Below are positions 1-11,220 of a stretch of 64,000 nucleotides of DNA, one piece after another. A program made the translations under genes and the position numbers. Positions within the stretch are counted from its first letter, which is position 1. Each line of letters opens with the position of its first letter. The notes beneath the pieces were generated by a model. That model did no database searches. It was given only the letters and a program-made list of their open reading frames with translations, and was not told the DNA's origin. Origin of the DNA: Grifola frondosa (taxonomy: Eukaryota > Basidiomycota > Agaricomycetes > Polyporales > Grifolaceae); contig LUGG01000017.1 in NCBI GenBank assembly GCA_001683735.1, positions 62,001-126,000 of the forward strand, in the 5' to 3' direction.

Positions 1-50
1 TCCTCGTCCTCCATTGCGTGCCATCCGACATCGGCACCATCTCACCGTCC

Positions 51-692
51 TCAAATTCGAACGAGCCTTCCGGCTCGTTTACCGCCGTCGTCCCGCTGCT
101 CCCTGCAACAATCTGCCCCGAATGCTCTCCCGCACACGCATACTACTGATGCGCGCATCCGCACCCGCGTCCTCACGCGCCGCCGCTCCGTCCACTGCAG
201 GTCGATGATTCGTCCCGTGACCATCCCGTCCACCACGCGCGCACCCATTTCACGGCACAGCAGGAAGTACGGCAGCGAGCGTGTACCGGGCTGCCGGTTC
301 ATCACCCTCAGCAGCTGCAGCGCCGTGAATTCAGGTGCCTCGTCACCTGCCGCGGTCGCGAATGCCGTTGGCGGGCGCCGTGTGGGCTTGTAGTCAGCGG
401 CGAGTAGATGCGGAAGCCCGTATTCGATCCTTGCCGTGGTGAGAGGCGGTGTATCGCGCGTGCGGAGCCGTCTTGCGCGCTCTGTGGCGTCCTCGCGGAA
501 GTGTCCTGTGTGCCTTCTGGTGCTTGGCCACGAGGTGGCGCTTGTGCAGCATGGATAACGTGGAGATTGAGCAGTGCATGTGCTTGAAGGAAGTGTGAAC
601 TTTGCCTGACTGTAGCATCGATGGCACCTCGATGTGTCAGGAACGTGCCTTCGAGCTTGCTGTTCATATTTACTGAAAAGGATAGGTGTCAA
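51..692 (-). pseudogene. unidentified GC-rich gene remnant, 3' end outside window
   Basis: The minus strand is open over this stretch, and the part at about 100-440 looks like real protein: conserved-looking runs such as LLRVMNRQPGTRSLPYFLL and GARVVDGMVTGRIIDLQWTE. Upstream (about 440-620) a coding-like stretch rich in Lys, Arg and His (MLHKRHLVAKHQKAHR) lies in a different frame, so a frameshift or an unseen intron separates the two. The gene would run leftward out of the window. I do not recognise the family and assign no function. GC content and codon use look unlike the A/T-richer DNA that follows, so this may be host sequence bordering the mobile region. Confidence 0.3.
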
Positions 693-861
693 AGTCGCAA
701 ATCGAGCAACTTCAGTTGGACGGTAGTACCTGCATCATGAAGTACATGAACGACAGTTGCAACTGACCAAGGTCAGATGCACCCGCCTCACTGGCAAGAA
801 TAAATTAAAGACAGGTGCACCTGCAGATGCACCCAGTATATAGACATGATAAATAACTTAA

Positions 862-1130
862 AATCAATCCTCCACCGCAACCATTGTACCCCATTGCATG
901 ACGGATGCACCCGACCACGGGTCCACCTGTCCACATGCCGCCGTGCGCTGATCAATCGACCAGATCACTAAGCATTCACTCCATTGTATGATGGATGCAC
1001 CCGACTGCGGGTCCACCTCAATCCTCCGCCTCAACTATTGCACCCCATTGCATGATGGATGCACCCGACCGCGGGTCCACCTGTCCACATGCCGCCGTGT
1101 GCTGATCAATCGACCGGATCGCTGAGCATC
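862..1130. repeat. dispersed/tandem repeat, core GATGCACCCGAC (two full copies plus one partial)
   Basis: A unit of about 110 bases beginning near 862 (AATCAATCCTCC...) recurs near 1,018, with a shorter piece at about 979-1,020. Each copy holds the core GGATGCACCCGACC followed by GGGTCCACCTGTCCAC and then CTGATCAATCGACC. The full copies are offset by about 155 bases and differ by a few transitions, mostly C/T or G/A. Confidence 0.75.
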
Positions 1131-1715
1131 TCAAGCTCGCCACATGCCTGTACGCATGCATGCAGCATCGAGCGCGTTCTGCGCCTCCCAAGGCGATGCG
1201 GGCCACGTGTGCACTGGCATCCCAGGACAGTCAGTAGTGCGGCAGGATCCGGATAGTAAACGACACACCAGTAGTCGAAGTGCTCAGCCTCGATGAGCTG
1301 GCATGCGAGCGAGGGCCTGACCGTAGGACAGTTATTCGGGCCTGGGGAGGAATAGCATCTGTCTAACGCACACCAACTGCACGTGAGTCATGCGAGGACA
1401 AAGGATGACAATGGGCGACACTGACAACACACACCGCCCATCTCGTCATATGCACCGTGCTCCAGCTGCGCGATTATGTCCCCACCGCCTCCTCAGCTGT
1501 GCACGCCCTGCATCAGCACTTGCAACCGTGAATGTGCATGACACCTGCCGGGGTGCCATTAAGCATGACGGGGCCAGCCCTGTTGTATGCATCGAACACG
1601 GCTTTGAGCATCAGAGTGTGTGCACGGGAAAAGCAGGTGCCGAAGGAGCCGCGGAAGGCAGCGTGGAAGGCAGTCGAAAGCCCGAGGGGAGTACGAGAGA
1701 AGCAGGTGTTGCACG

Positions 1716-1762
1716 ACAGATGCACCCGACCACGGGTCCACCTGTCCACCAGTGCCTGTCTC
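1716..1762. repeat. isolated copy of the GATGCACCCGAC repeat
   Basis: ACAGATGCACCCGACCACGGGTCCACCTGTCCACC at about 1,718-1,752 matches the core and right part of the repeats at 862-1,130. The flanks do not match. Confidence 0.6.
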
Positions 1763-2512
1763 GCTCGCACATAGTCAGTGAAGTTGTGGATAGCAACAGA
1801 CGTAAACGTACCATGCAAACTCTGCCTTCATCCCTCTCATGCACTCTCACACACTAATACATCACACACTATCCACTGCACGCGACGCACTGCTAGCCAC
1901 ATGCTCATGTACGCCAACCATTGTTCACAAAATTATCATGTTAACTATTGTCTACACAGTACTGCTTCGAATGTCAGTACCTTACATGCTGGAATCAAAC
2001 GCACAATGCACCTTTGTTTCTATGCATGCCCACCAAACTGCACCTCCATTCTTGCCCGCTTGGTCACTCTCATGATCCCCACCAGTGCCCGCATCTGCTT
2101 GCTATGTGGCCCCATTGCATCCGCCAACCACACTGCAAAATTTGCACACAGCTTGATGTGGCAAAGTCAAATCAGCAGTGTATGCTCACCTATCATACGT
2201 ACCTTTCGCTCCACTGCACATTCAGGTTCCTCATCCAGCATGTACGGCTTCTATCCCACTCTTCGAATGTTCCATGGCCCTTCTCCCTAATCACATCTGC
2301 GACCGTTGGGACCTCCTGAATAGTGAGCTCGCTGTAGTCTTCGACGAGAGTCTCAACAATGAGAGGCTCATGGTTTCTCCTGTGTGAACGACAGGATTAA
2401 CGTTTGCATACAAATATTCACACAACTCACCTTATACCAAATCACGAAGCGCACATAGAAAAACCCGACATTGTACGACCTCATCAACTCCACATCATCC
2501 GAGGGACAAGTC
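1763..2512. other. no gene recognised
   Basis: Open frames exist on the plus strand here, but they are rich in His, Ser, Cys and Thr, overlap one another in different frames, and show no family motif. I take them as chance. A/T-rich spacer before the first minus-strand gene. Confidence 0.4.
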
Positions 2513-4770
2513 ATGTCGAGAAGATGTCATTGGCCGTTGACGGTCCCGCAACAGACTTTGCCGCTAGTAGTGCCTTCTCGTCAGGCTTTCCTCCGTCACC
2601 ACCTCCCTTCTCATCCTCTGAGTCCGAAATTTCGATTACCTTTCCGTCGTAGTTGCGTACCTGAATTAGTGTTGCTGCAGCTAAGTCAGGCCTAAATGAT
2701 ATATAACTTATAACTTGTGCACTTTTTCAGATATCAAAGGGTCTTGCACTCATTTTGGAGCCTATATATAGCTGCATAATCTTGCCACATATCAAAATGT
2801 TATACCTTATATTGATGGAGATATGCTCAAAAAGCCGATTGCAAAGTCCAACTTTATAGTCAGCTTTTTACCAATGTAACTGAAATTGAAACACATTCAA
2901 GATAATTATGCAAATGGTGGTGTTACATTTAAATACATATACATCTTAGCTATTAATTTCAATTAATATCATGTCATTATCTGTAAAACTCATGTCAGAA
3001 TATCTAAAAAGCTGAAACAGGTGTGACTAAGCTGTGGCAACACTAACCTGAATCGGCGAACCGGCTCTGTCGTCCTCCAAGTCTGAGATATCTATGATGT
3101 CCTCCATCGAAGGCATGAGCTGCTTCCTCACCAGTGGTCTAAGAACAGTCACAGTCAGATGCATGCAGCCTGAATCAATGGACTCACCTCTCGTCCTCCG
3201 AATCTGAGATTTCAATCACATCGTGCATCAACGAGGGTTGTATTCCTGAGGCCGCATTGGTCCCTTCACGCCAGATGATTCCGACATTGGTGCTGAGGGA
3301 AGGGGAACTAAGCTTCACGCTGATGAGCTCTTTGAGTAAGGAGCGACATTCCTATGAGTATTCAGTTTCGTCTGAAATGGATATACAAATGTCTTACCGG
3401 CTGTTCACTTTTTTCCATCCATAATTCTTCACCGTCCTCCTCCTCATCATCATCTTTCAACTAAAATTAAATTAGTACACTATTTATAGCAAGAATCATT
3501 CCACACACCGGAGACGATGAAGGTAACAGAGAGTTCGCAGTCGCAAGCCGTGATGGCGAAGACGACAGCGATGGAAAGTTTCGTGTGGACCATCCGGGGA
3601 GGACTGCTCGAACAACGACAATGTCATAGGGAAGGGATGGGGTAATAGTCTGATCCTATGCTTCGTCGGTGTCTTCGGAATGGTGGGAGGTGTTGCGGGA
3701 GGCAGCGTCACTAGTATGTCTTCGATACTTTGTAGCAGGGAGCTCTGGCTGCCGGCATTCTTCTTCACCACACTCGGGGATGGCGTCGGCGTGGCCGGGA
3801 CCAGCACCCATGGAGGCCTCTTGGACGGCATCGGCGTGGCCGGGACCAGCATCTGCGGAAGCCTCTGGGATGTCGCGCAGGGTTTCTTTTTTTGGTTCCG
3901 CATTGCCGCAATGTGCTCGGCACCGAAGATACCTTCCTCCCACCCACGGACGATGGCATGTCAGTCATCGTCTGACAGGCGACGACGTCACGCAGGTGCC
4001 TGCATGGTCCGCAGTTGCATGTTTCTTGTGTGGAGTCTGCAAGCAAGTTTACACCCACTCAGCTGGACGATGATATCAATGTCGTCCCTCTTACCTCGTC
4101 ATCTGCCATCCGTTTTCTTGCCGTCGGAGAAGTCATAGTGCTGGCTGCCTTTGGCTTCCACTTCGGGCTCCTGCTTGTCTCTCAGTATGTGCTATCTGCC
4201 CATTCCCAGCCCTGATACTCACCTTTCATTCATCCTGGGCTGCAATCCTCCCATTGTGTCTTATCATCCTTGAATTGACGCTTTTCAGCCCGCTCCATCT
4301 CATCCGCCACTCGTTGAGCCTCGATCACCTCTGCCAGCTCCTGTGGAACTGGCTTTTGAGGTGGGTATGTGATTTTTTTGCATGTATGGCACTACTCACT
4401 CTAGTCAGTGCATGGTCATCACATGCATCAAAACACTTACTATAACGTAGAAGCTACCCGCACGCCTGCCCTTTTTGAATGTCATCTGCGGTTGTAAATT
4501 ATTACTGTTGCCACATTTGGTGCAACCTTTGACTGGTCCCAGCCTCCTATCATTGGCATCTTGCCAGCACAGCATGCAGAGTCCATCGGAATATATCTCG
4601 CGGTGCTGAGAAGTCTGTGAGAACTTGGAAGAGCACGAGCTTTTGGAACTTCCGCTCGATGCAGATGAAAGCAGGGACGAAGTTCGTGAGAGAATGGGAC
4701 CAGACGTTACTCGTAACATTTTGCCAGATGACCGAGGCATCTTGGGGATCGTGTGTTGAGGGCTAACCAT
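2513..4770 (-). CDS. transposon-associated protein with Cys4 motif, coiled coil and repeated SIM-like motifs
   Basis: A multi-exon minus-strand gene. The N-terminal part (about 4,770-4,430) is Ser-rich and then holds a GLCMLCWQ ... GCTKCGN pair, a possible C-x2-C/C-x2-C zinc site. The next exon (about 4,350-4,230) is a Glu/Arg/Ala-rich helix (AEVIEAQRVADEMERAEKRQ) that would form a coiled coil. After a low-complexity stretch (about 3,940-3,500) come acidic exons with DDDEEEDGEEL near 3,440 and the motifs DVIEISDSEDE (about 3,215), DIIDISDLEDD (about 3,100) and VIEISDSEDE (about 2,640). The latter have the form of SUMO-interacting motifs: a hydrophobic core followed by Ser/Asp/Glu. Exon borders were not all resolved. 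I do not recognise a named family; its neighbours suggest it belongs to a DNA transposon. Function unknown. Confidence 0.45.
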
Positions 4771-5268
4771 GGAGACTGTCAGAGAGGTTGGTCCTAGGCA
4801 GAGGGAGGAGAAGTCCTTAGCTCAAGTATCGCCCTCTCTCTCGAAAATTTCACTGCCATCGATACCACCAATGCTCATTATTGGTTCCAGCCCGCTGGGG
4901 CCTCTGGATGCGGCACGCTGAGTACCAGCCACGAGCTCTGACCAGCTACATGGGATGGTACATCATTTAATTCTATGAGTCTTTTGTTTCTGGCGTGCCG
5001 GTGCCTCGTCGGCCGCCTTTCTTTTCCTCTTCGCCATCTTCCCATCCCCCATTACTGTTACTACTACCCGCTATGTCTGCCCCCTTGCCATTACTTTCCT
5101 TGTCCCCCGACCCCCCTTGCGCTTGGTGGCCCCAGCCTTCCTAAGCACAAGGGTTAGTTAATTGTAGAGTCGATATAACCAATAAGACATACTTGGTGTC
5201 ATGCCGGTTCCCGTCAGTCCTGGTCGAGACCCAATCAGTTAACCATCCACGCTGAAGGTGTACAATAC
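4771..5268. other. intergenic, no gene recognised
   Basis: Pyrimidine-rich stretches on the plus strand (about 5,020-5,150). No coding signal I can support. It separates two minus-strand transposon-type genes. Confidence 0.4.
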
Positions 5269-7175
5269 CTACTTATCCTTCCCCAAAGACCTCTCAGTAG
5301 CGTGACAATCGTGCATGCTCACCTGAGCGACAAACCCTTCCGGGACTTGCAGGCGTCGGCCATTCGTGCTGCTTCCTGTCTTCGATTTACCTGGCTTGAT
5401 ATGTTTAACATTCTTGGTTTTGGCCATATCCTTGTTAAGGATCTGGCTGGTTTCGATGTGGGTGATGTCCTCAGGCACATTGCACTCAGGGGTCTCGCTG
5501 ACCTCATTGGTGCTACTCCCTGTCTTCGATTTACGTGTCTTGATATGCTTAACCTTCTTGGTTTTGGCAGTATCCTTGTGGATGATCTGGCGTTTCAATG
5601 TGGGTGGCATCCTCAGGCACATTGCGCTGGGGGTCTCGCTGACCTCGACATTCGTGATATCGTTAGTCACGTTGCGATTGGCGGTCTCGATAGTGTCAAT
5701 GGTGACGGCATCCTCGGGGTCGGGAGTTTCACTGGCCTCGATGTCGGTGGCGTCCTCGGCGACGTTGCGCTCGGGGGTCTCGCTGAGTTCGATGTTCGAA
5801 TATCGTTAGTCACGTTGCGATTGGCGGTCTCGATAGCATCAATGGCGGTGGCATCCATGGGATCGGTGGTTTCGCTGGCCTCGCTGTCGACACCGTCCTC
5901 ATCCTTGTCGGCGATTTCACTGGCCACCTCGTGGTCGGGTGTCTCGTTGGCCTTGATGTGAGCGGGATCCTTAATTACATCATGATCGGTGGTCTCACTA
6001 GCGTCCATGGTGGCGGCATCATCCTTGGGGTCAGTCGTATCGCTTGCCTCAATGTCGGCGCTGCCCTGCATCTTCACTTCCGCCGCTACAATAACAAGCA
6101 TTAGCAACGGACTGGGATCACTATAGTAGAATATACGTATGATCAAATATATCTTGCAGCCAGGAGTAGAATGCACTTTGGAAATGCTCCACTGACCAGC
6201 CTGCCTTGCGCGCCAGATATTCTTCAAAATTCTCACCATGTGTATCAACACCAATGGGTATGCTGTCCCCCATGTATAAAGATCCTGAATGACCAATGTA
6301 ATATAAATGTTTGTTTCTTGCTCACCTCCGAGCAGCCAGCTGTTCAAACTGATCAACGCCTCCAGTGATATAAAGCCCAACCCACCCTGTCTGCGTCTGC
6401 CAGTCCTTGGCCATCTTCGTCACAACTCCTGGCAAGATGGCAGCATGACTCCATGATTGCAGTATCAAATGAGGAAAAGTAAAATAAGAGTGCGACTCAC
6501 CGAGCACGAATCGCCTCCAAGGTCAGATTCGACAACTCCTGGGCATTGGCAGTGTTGATTGCCTCCGCACGCTTCTCCAAAGCCGTTAATTCATCCTCCG
6601 GCAGGTTGTAAAACACCTCCTTGGCCTTCTGCTGCCACCGCCCAATGTTACCTTTCCACACGCCATCCATCTCTATCACCTCCACCGCTGGCTTGTCAGG
6701 ATGGTCGTGCTTGAACATGCTGAATGCGGTGGCACTCTGGGCTTTGGCAGGTATAGTTAGGGGTAAGATGGAGGCCTTCTGGGCCTCTTGCTTCTTGCGG
6801 TGGTTCTGGTGTTTCATCCAGTTCTCAATGGCCTACGTTCCGCTTGTAGTCAATGAATGTATGCAGTCGAGCAATTAATCACATTACCTCGACAATCCCA
6901 TCTGTCCGCGCTTTGCATTCGCTCTCTGTTTCTGTGGGGAATTTTACCTTACATTTCCTCTGCCTCTCCGATAAACTCCTCACCTGCAGCTCGAAGTCCT
7001 CCTCGCTCTCCTCTTCGAAGGGATCCGAAAAACGTGCAAGATACTCACCAGCCATGTGCTGACATGATGCCCACAGGCCTCCCGACTTCGAGTTCAACAG
7101 CTTGCGAGTCCCTTCATGGATGCAGAATTCCGTAAGGAACACTAGCTCGTCATGGCGCCATCGCCTGGCTCCCAT
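5269..7175 (-). CDS. transposon-associated protein with C-terminal tandem repeats
   Basis: A minus-strand, intron-bearing gene. I start it at the ATG at 7,175 because the following residues (MGARRWRHDELVFLTEF) look like a genuine N-terminus. An acidic stretch (DPFEEESEEDFEL) follows. The next exon (about 6,830-6,500) contains KHQNHRKKQEAQ, a charged segment and GRWQQKAKEVFYNLPEDE. This arrangement recalls hypothetical proteins that accompany KDZ-type and other DNA transposons in Agaricomycetes, but I cannot name a domain. The C-terminal half (about 6,070-5,270) is acidic and then basic low complexity built from imperfect repeats of about 48 codons, with a repeated KSKTGSSTN segment. A long plus-strand frame over the repeats (about 5,302-5,961) is an antisense by-product. 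Function unknown. Confidence 0.5.
5369..5850. repeat. imperfect coding tandem repeats, period about 144 bp
   Basis: CCTGTCTTCGATTTAC at about 5,375 recurs at about 5,519. CGTTAGTCACGTTGCGATTG at about 5,662 recurs at about 5,806. Both spacings are close to 144 bases (48 codons), so the reading frame is kept and the encoded C-terminus is itself repetitive. Confidence 0.7.
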
Positions 7176-7553
7176 GACCCCTGTCGCAACAGAGTATACG
7201 TCAGTGAAACCCTCCAAAAAAACAGTGCGACACACTGTATGAATCAAGCGGACAACAATGCCACATGCACAATGTAGTGCATGACCTGTAGTTACCTTCA
7301 ATCCAGTTGAGTGATGCCTTATCAGTAGCACACGGGAAACAGCATGAATATCAAAAAATCCAAACAACAGGTATCTCCATCGACAACAAACAGGCGAGAA
7401 CGCGATGAGCGAGAAGCGCGACTAACATGACTAGTGAAGTAATAATGGCAAATGCAGGTGACTACAGCTATCTGACCAGACCAGACAAGGGAATAGCGAC
7501 TGGGGGAATAGGGAGGCGATGAAACTGACGAACGAATGTGTCCACATAGAAGT
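7176..7553. other. intergenic spacer between two minus-strand genes
   Basis: Holds an open stretch on the minus strand that looks like intron or leader sequence for the gene starting at 7,175. No separate gene is supported. Confidence 0.35.
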
Positions 7554-9639
7554 CTACCACTTGCTTTTGCAATGGGAGAACATCTCACCATCACATGAAG
7601 CGACCACCTCATGCCCAGATCGAAGCTCAGCGGGCATGCCAGGCCATGAGCTCATGACCATCATGAATGCCCTCAATGCAGGCTGACAGTCCTCCCATCC
7701 AGCCTCCTCAGAACCCTTCCAGCAAAACATGGGCATGTCGCGTTCCCACTCCGGCATCAGATTCAGCCCAGAAATCCCATCCCACACAGCTCCAACCAGT
7801 GCATCCCGCTGCCAACAGTTGAACTCGTGCCAGGTATCAGTTCCTAGGAGAGCACTGTCGAGCGCGTAGAGTTCGCAATGCCAGTTTGCTTCATGGGCCT
7901 CCCACATGAGCTGCCGATGGAGGGTGCAACTGCTGTTGGCGATGTCGACCATAATTGGCCAACGACTGATGTGCACCGTTGCCAAGGGGTCATAGGAGGG
8001 GAGCTCGCCGGTGTTGGCAAACAGGCGGCGCACAGTCTCGACACATTCGTGGCGTTCCTGCACAGCTGTAGCCATGGACTGCAATGGCTGCTTGTCGATG
8101 ACATAGTTTCCATACAGTGCTGTCCTCCACTGGGCCACGGTGAGAGGAAACCCAGAAATAGTAGGATCCAGCAGCTGCACACGACAAAACTGCCTAATTC
8201 TGACGAGATTATGGACATACCGGCCAACCTTGGTGTCTCCACATGCAGATTCCAACAAATATGGGGAGGGAAGAAGTATTGAGATGAAACAGCCAGCAAA
8301 GGGAGTGTAGAGATATGCTGGAGTGCACGCTCCCAAATGCTGGGTACGGTAGCATTGGTTGGAGGCGCGTAGGCATGAGACGGGTGAGGTTGGCCAGGAG
8401 GCATGTCTATGGCCAGCTGGACTGTCTTCTTCTTGGGCCGTGCACCATGATGAGCCTTCTTCTTCGGCCGGGATCCGCTGAGAACTGCAGGCGCAATGTC
8501 AAGCTTCACGCGTTTCGCGGTGTGGATGTCGGAAGCGGTTGTGGGCGAAGAGTTGAGAGGAGGCAATCGCATTTTGCAGAGGATGTTTGCCACATGACAC
8601 AGCATGACCGGCTGCCACTGGCCAGGAGCGTGAAGGATATTGGTGACATCAGAAGACTGCGCGATGACTTGCAGCTCAGCGATTTCAAATGAGAGATTGG
8701 TAGGGCGGGTGCACTCAACGACCCGCCAAATTCGGACACGAGGCGTGAGGGCTTGCACATACCAGTATGGCACACTGACCCAGAAGAGCTCCTGTGCTAC
8801 AGTCACATCGTTCATGAGACAGCTGAGGATGTCGAGAATCGAAGTGGCGCAGAACCTGGGTTCAGACAAGCGAGGGATCAGAATGTTCAACCAAGTGATA
8901 TAGCCAGCTATCTCCAGCGCCAGGCGCTGAATGTGAGTCGCCAGCACAATGACGGTGTCGGGTCCTGTTGGCAAAAGATGGAGGCAATCGACACATTGCT
9001 GGAGCATGAGAGCCTGCTGGTACCCGACCTTCTTCTTCTCCTCATACTGCTTTCCAGCAGAATCAAATCACGACAAAAGTCGTGCGCACTCGGTAGCAAG
9101 CTCCTCGAACAGCGTGGACTTGAGAAAGCCCAGCTCACCATGGCACCCGACCAAATCCGGTGCACGTTCCCAATCCATATGCCAAAAGTTCTGCCAAAAG
9201 ATACCCGACAGTCCGTGCATGGGTGAGCGTGGAATACAAACGTGGTGTGCCGTGCCGGGGTGATATAACTGGGGCCACCGAGAATATTCGCGGAGACCCC
9301 ATTGACCATCTGTCATGGTATTGATGGTGCATTTCATCATGAGGGGAATTCGGGCACCCAGTCTTGGTTCGGCGTCATCCACACTGTGCCAGACCCATCG
9401 CTGAATGCTCCAGCAGCCACTTTGCCATTGAATGGGCCTGGGCGATCACTAGGCTCTGCATTTTGGGGTTAGTCCACCGAAGACACAAGTCGAGAGGCTG
9501 ACTTACTGATGTCAGCACTGCGTTGTAACAAGGGGTCGTGCGCGGTCTCATTCCTCGGCACAAATCTAGATAGCACCGTCAGTCGTGCGATCGGCGGTAC
9601 AGCAGAATCAAGAGTGTCTCACAAATCATCAAAGTTCAT
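7554..9639 (-). CDS. large transposon-associated hypothetical protein (basidiomycete family)
   Basis: A minus-strand gene starting at ATG 9,639 with a tiny first exon (MNFDD), a donor GTGAGAC and further introns with clear GTAAGT...CAG ends near 9,510-9,455. Protein-like exons follow: RLGARIPLMMKCTINTM (about 9,355), YHPGTAHHVCIPRSP, a long exon with CVDCLHLLPTGPDTVIVLATHIQ (about 9,000; shown here in part only as a landmark), VPYWYVQALTPRVRIW, and a basic SRPKKKAHHGARPKKK stretch that could be a nuclear signal. The last exons (about 8,330-7,554) contain LLDPTISGFPLTVAQWR and GWEDCQPALRAFMMV. The pattern matches uncharacterised proteins multiplied in Agaricomycete genomes and tied to mobile DNA. 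Frames change at least once in a way I could not resolve by introns. Function unknown. Confidence 0.5.
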
Positions 9640-10198
9640 GTTTTTTCAACTCTGCGAACTAGGAATCTAATATTTTTATGCAAGCCTGCAATGCGTCGGA
9701 AGGAAGATCAGTGAACAAATCTGTTTATATTGCACAAGCAGTACAAGGTATTATTATGTACACCCTACGGGATACGTCCAACGCCTGTGCCCAATGCCTA
9801 CACCCAATGCCATCGCCCGCAAATCTTACCATTGAAGGAAAGCATACTTACAAATCAGCCGAAAACCAAAAAGGGTAAGACGAAAGCCAGTAGGAGGGGG
9901 AGGAGTAGAGGGATAGGGGTCGCCAGATCAGAAAGGGAATGCAGAGAGATCCACCAGTCAACGGAGACCAATGTCTTCCGTTGAGCACGGCTGGAGTCAT
10001 TCAGGAGGCGTAAACCTCCTGTTCGAACATCCAAGTAGGTTGTTGATAGAAGCATAGCATGTCGAGACGTGCAGAGAGGGTCATGTGGTTGTAAGAAGGT
10101 CGTGGGCAGGGTGCTGGAGGTGGGGGTGGGAAGAACGAAAGTGGGTAAGTGATGACGACTGGGGCCAGCAATCGCAGCAGGTCCATGCGTGAGAACAT
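9640..10198. other. intergenic region upstream of the minus-strand gene
   Basis: Mixed-composition DNA with G-rich runs near 10,095-10,125. It probably contains the promoter of the gene starting at 9,639, but I see no clear TATA element or gene. Confidence 0.35.
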
Positions 10199-10980
10199 AA
10201 AGGGGTGCTCATCGGGCGGCTTTGTGGGTCATGTGCTCTCTGGGCAGCTTGAAGTGCCACAGCGGGCGCTCTCTGGGCGGCATTGTGGTTGCACCACTGG
10301 GCACTCGACGGGCGCTCATCGGGCCGTTTTGTGGGTCATGTGCCTACTGGGCGACTGGAAGTTGCGCCACAGCGGGCACTCGATGGGCGGCTGTCTGGTC
10401 GTGCCACCAGATCAGGTGACTCCAAATCTCCGCTCGAATGACTTAACGCTGAGACATGTGACAGGTGCACCCGCCATGGTGCCTGCTCGCTGTTCCTCTC
10501 ATCCTCCTCACTGCCATCATCCGCCACACCTTCATCATTGCCTCCTGCCTTCAGTAGCTCAAACACCCAGTGCTCCGGTGGTTCTACGATCACCGTCGAG
10601 ACCGAGGTTCACGATGTTCTCCAGTGGGCTTGCCCCACTGTTGAGACATCCTCCAGCTGCCACTCTCCCATTGCCTCTTGCATCCATCCTCTTCTGGCAT
10701 CACCTTCCCCCTGCTTGCTGTTTTTCTAGTACTCGTTGCCACCAATCACCTCCCTCTTGCTAGCTGTTCCTCTAGTACTCGTCGCTGCCATTGTTCTCCT
10801 CACTTCCATCATGTTCAATGCCTCAAGCACTCGGTGCTCCGGCGGTTCTATGACCGCCGTCGAGACTGAGGTTCATGATGTTCTCCACGGGGCTTGCCCC
10901 ACTATTGAGACATCTCATCATCTTCTGGCATCACCTCCCCCTGCTCGCTGTTCCCTCACTGCCATTGTCCTCCTCATTTT
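10199..10980. repeat. repeat family R1, copy A (intact)
   Basis: The left third holds two units of about 107 bases (GCTCATCGGGC[G/C]G at about 10,207 and 10,314). The right part holds two units of about 265 bases, each with GCTCCGG[T/C]GGTTCTA and GTTCACGATGTTCTCCA-like blocks (about 10,572 and 10,838). A second copy flanks the retrotransposon at 13,113-13,366 and 20,450-20,890. No coding capacity is apparent. It could be a non-autonomous element or part of a larger transposon. Confidence 0.8.
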
Positions 10981-11220
10981 TTGACCTTTGATGATACTCA
11001 GCTGATATGCATTTCTATAGCTCGAAATACGCGTTCAGTCCGAATCAATGGATTGCACGTATGCCATGCTCACGTGGTTGCATCTGCTTGAGCATGGTAT
11101 ACTGTGTTGTGAACTTCAGTTCATAATCCAACCATGGGTCGGATAGAAGATATATAACCAAGTATGTCTATGTTCATAACTTTGTTCCCTTGTCGTCCCC
11201 CACTATCATGACGGAACTCC
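10981..11220. other. spacer, no gene recognised
   Basis: A/T-richer DNA between repeat R1 and the next gene. A TATATAACC at about 11,151 could serve the downstream gene. Confidence 0.3.

Noticed and set aside
1390..2319. Plus-strand frames of 80-170 codons
   Set aside because: Overlapping frames with His/Cys/Ser bias, no motif and repeat sequence inside; taken as chance.
5302..5961. 219-codon plus-strand frame
   Set aside because: It lies antisense to the tandem-repeat tail of the minus-strand gene; its length comes from the repeat having no stops in that frame.
7844..9226. Several plus-strand frames of 100-157 codons
   Set aside because: They are shadows of the minus-strand gene at 7,554-9,639, which has better splice sites and protein-like composition.
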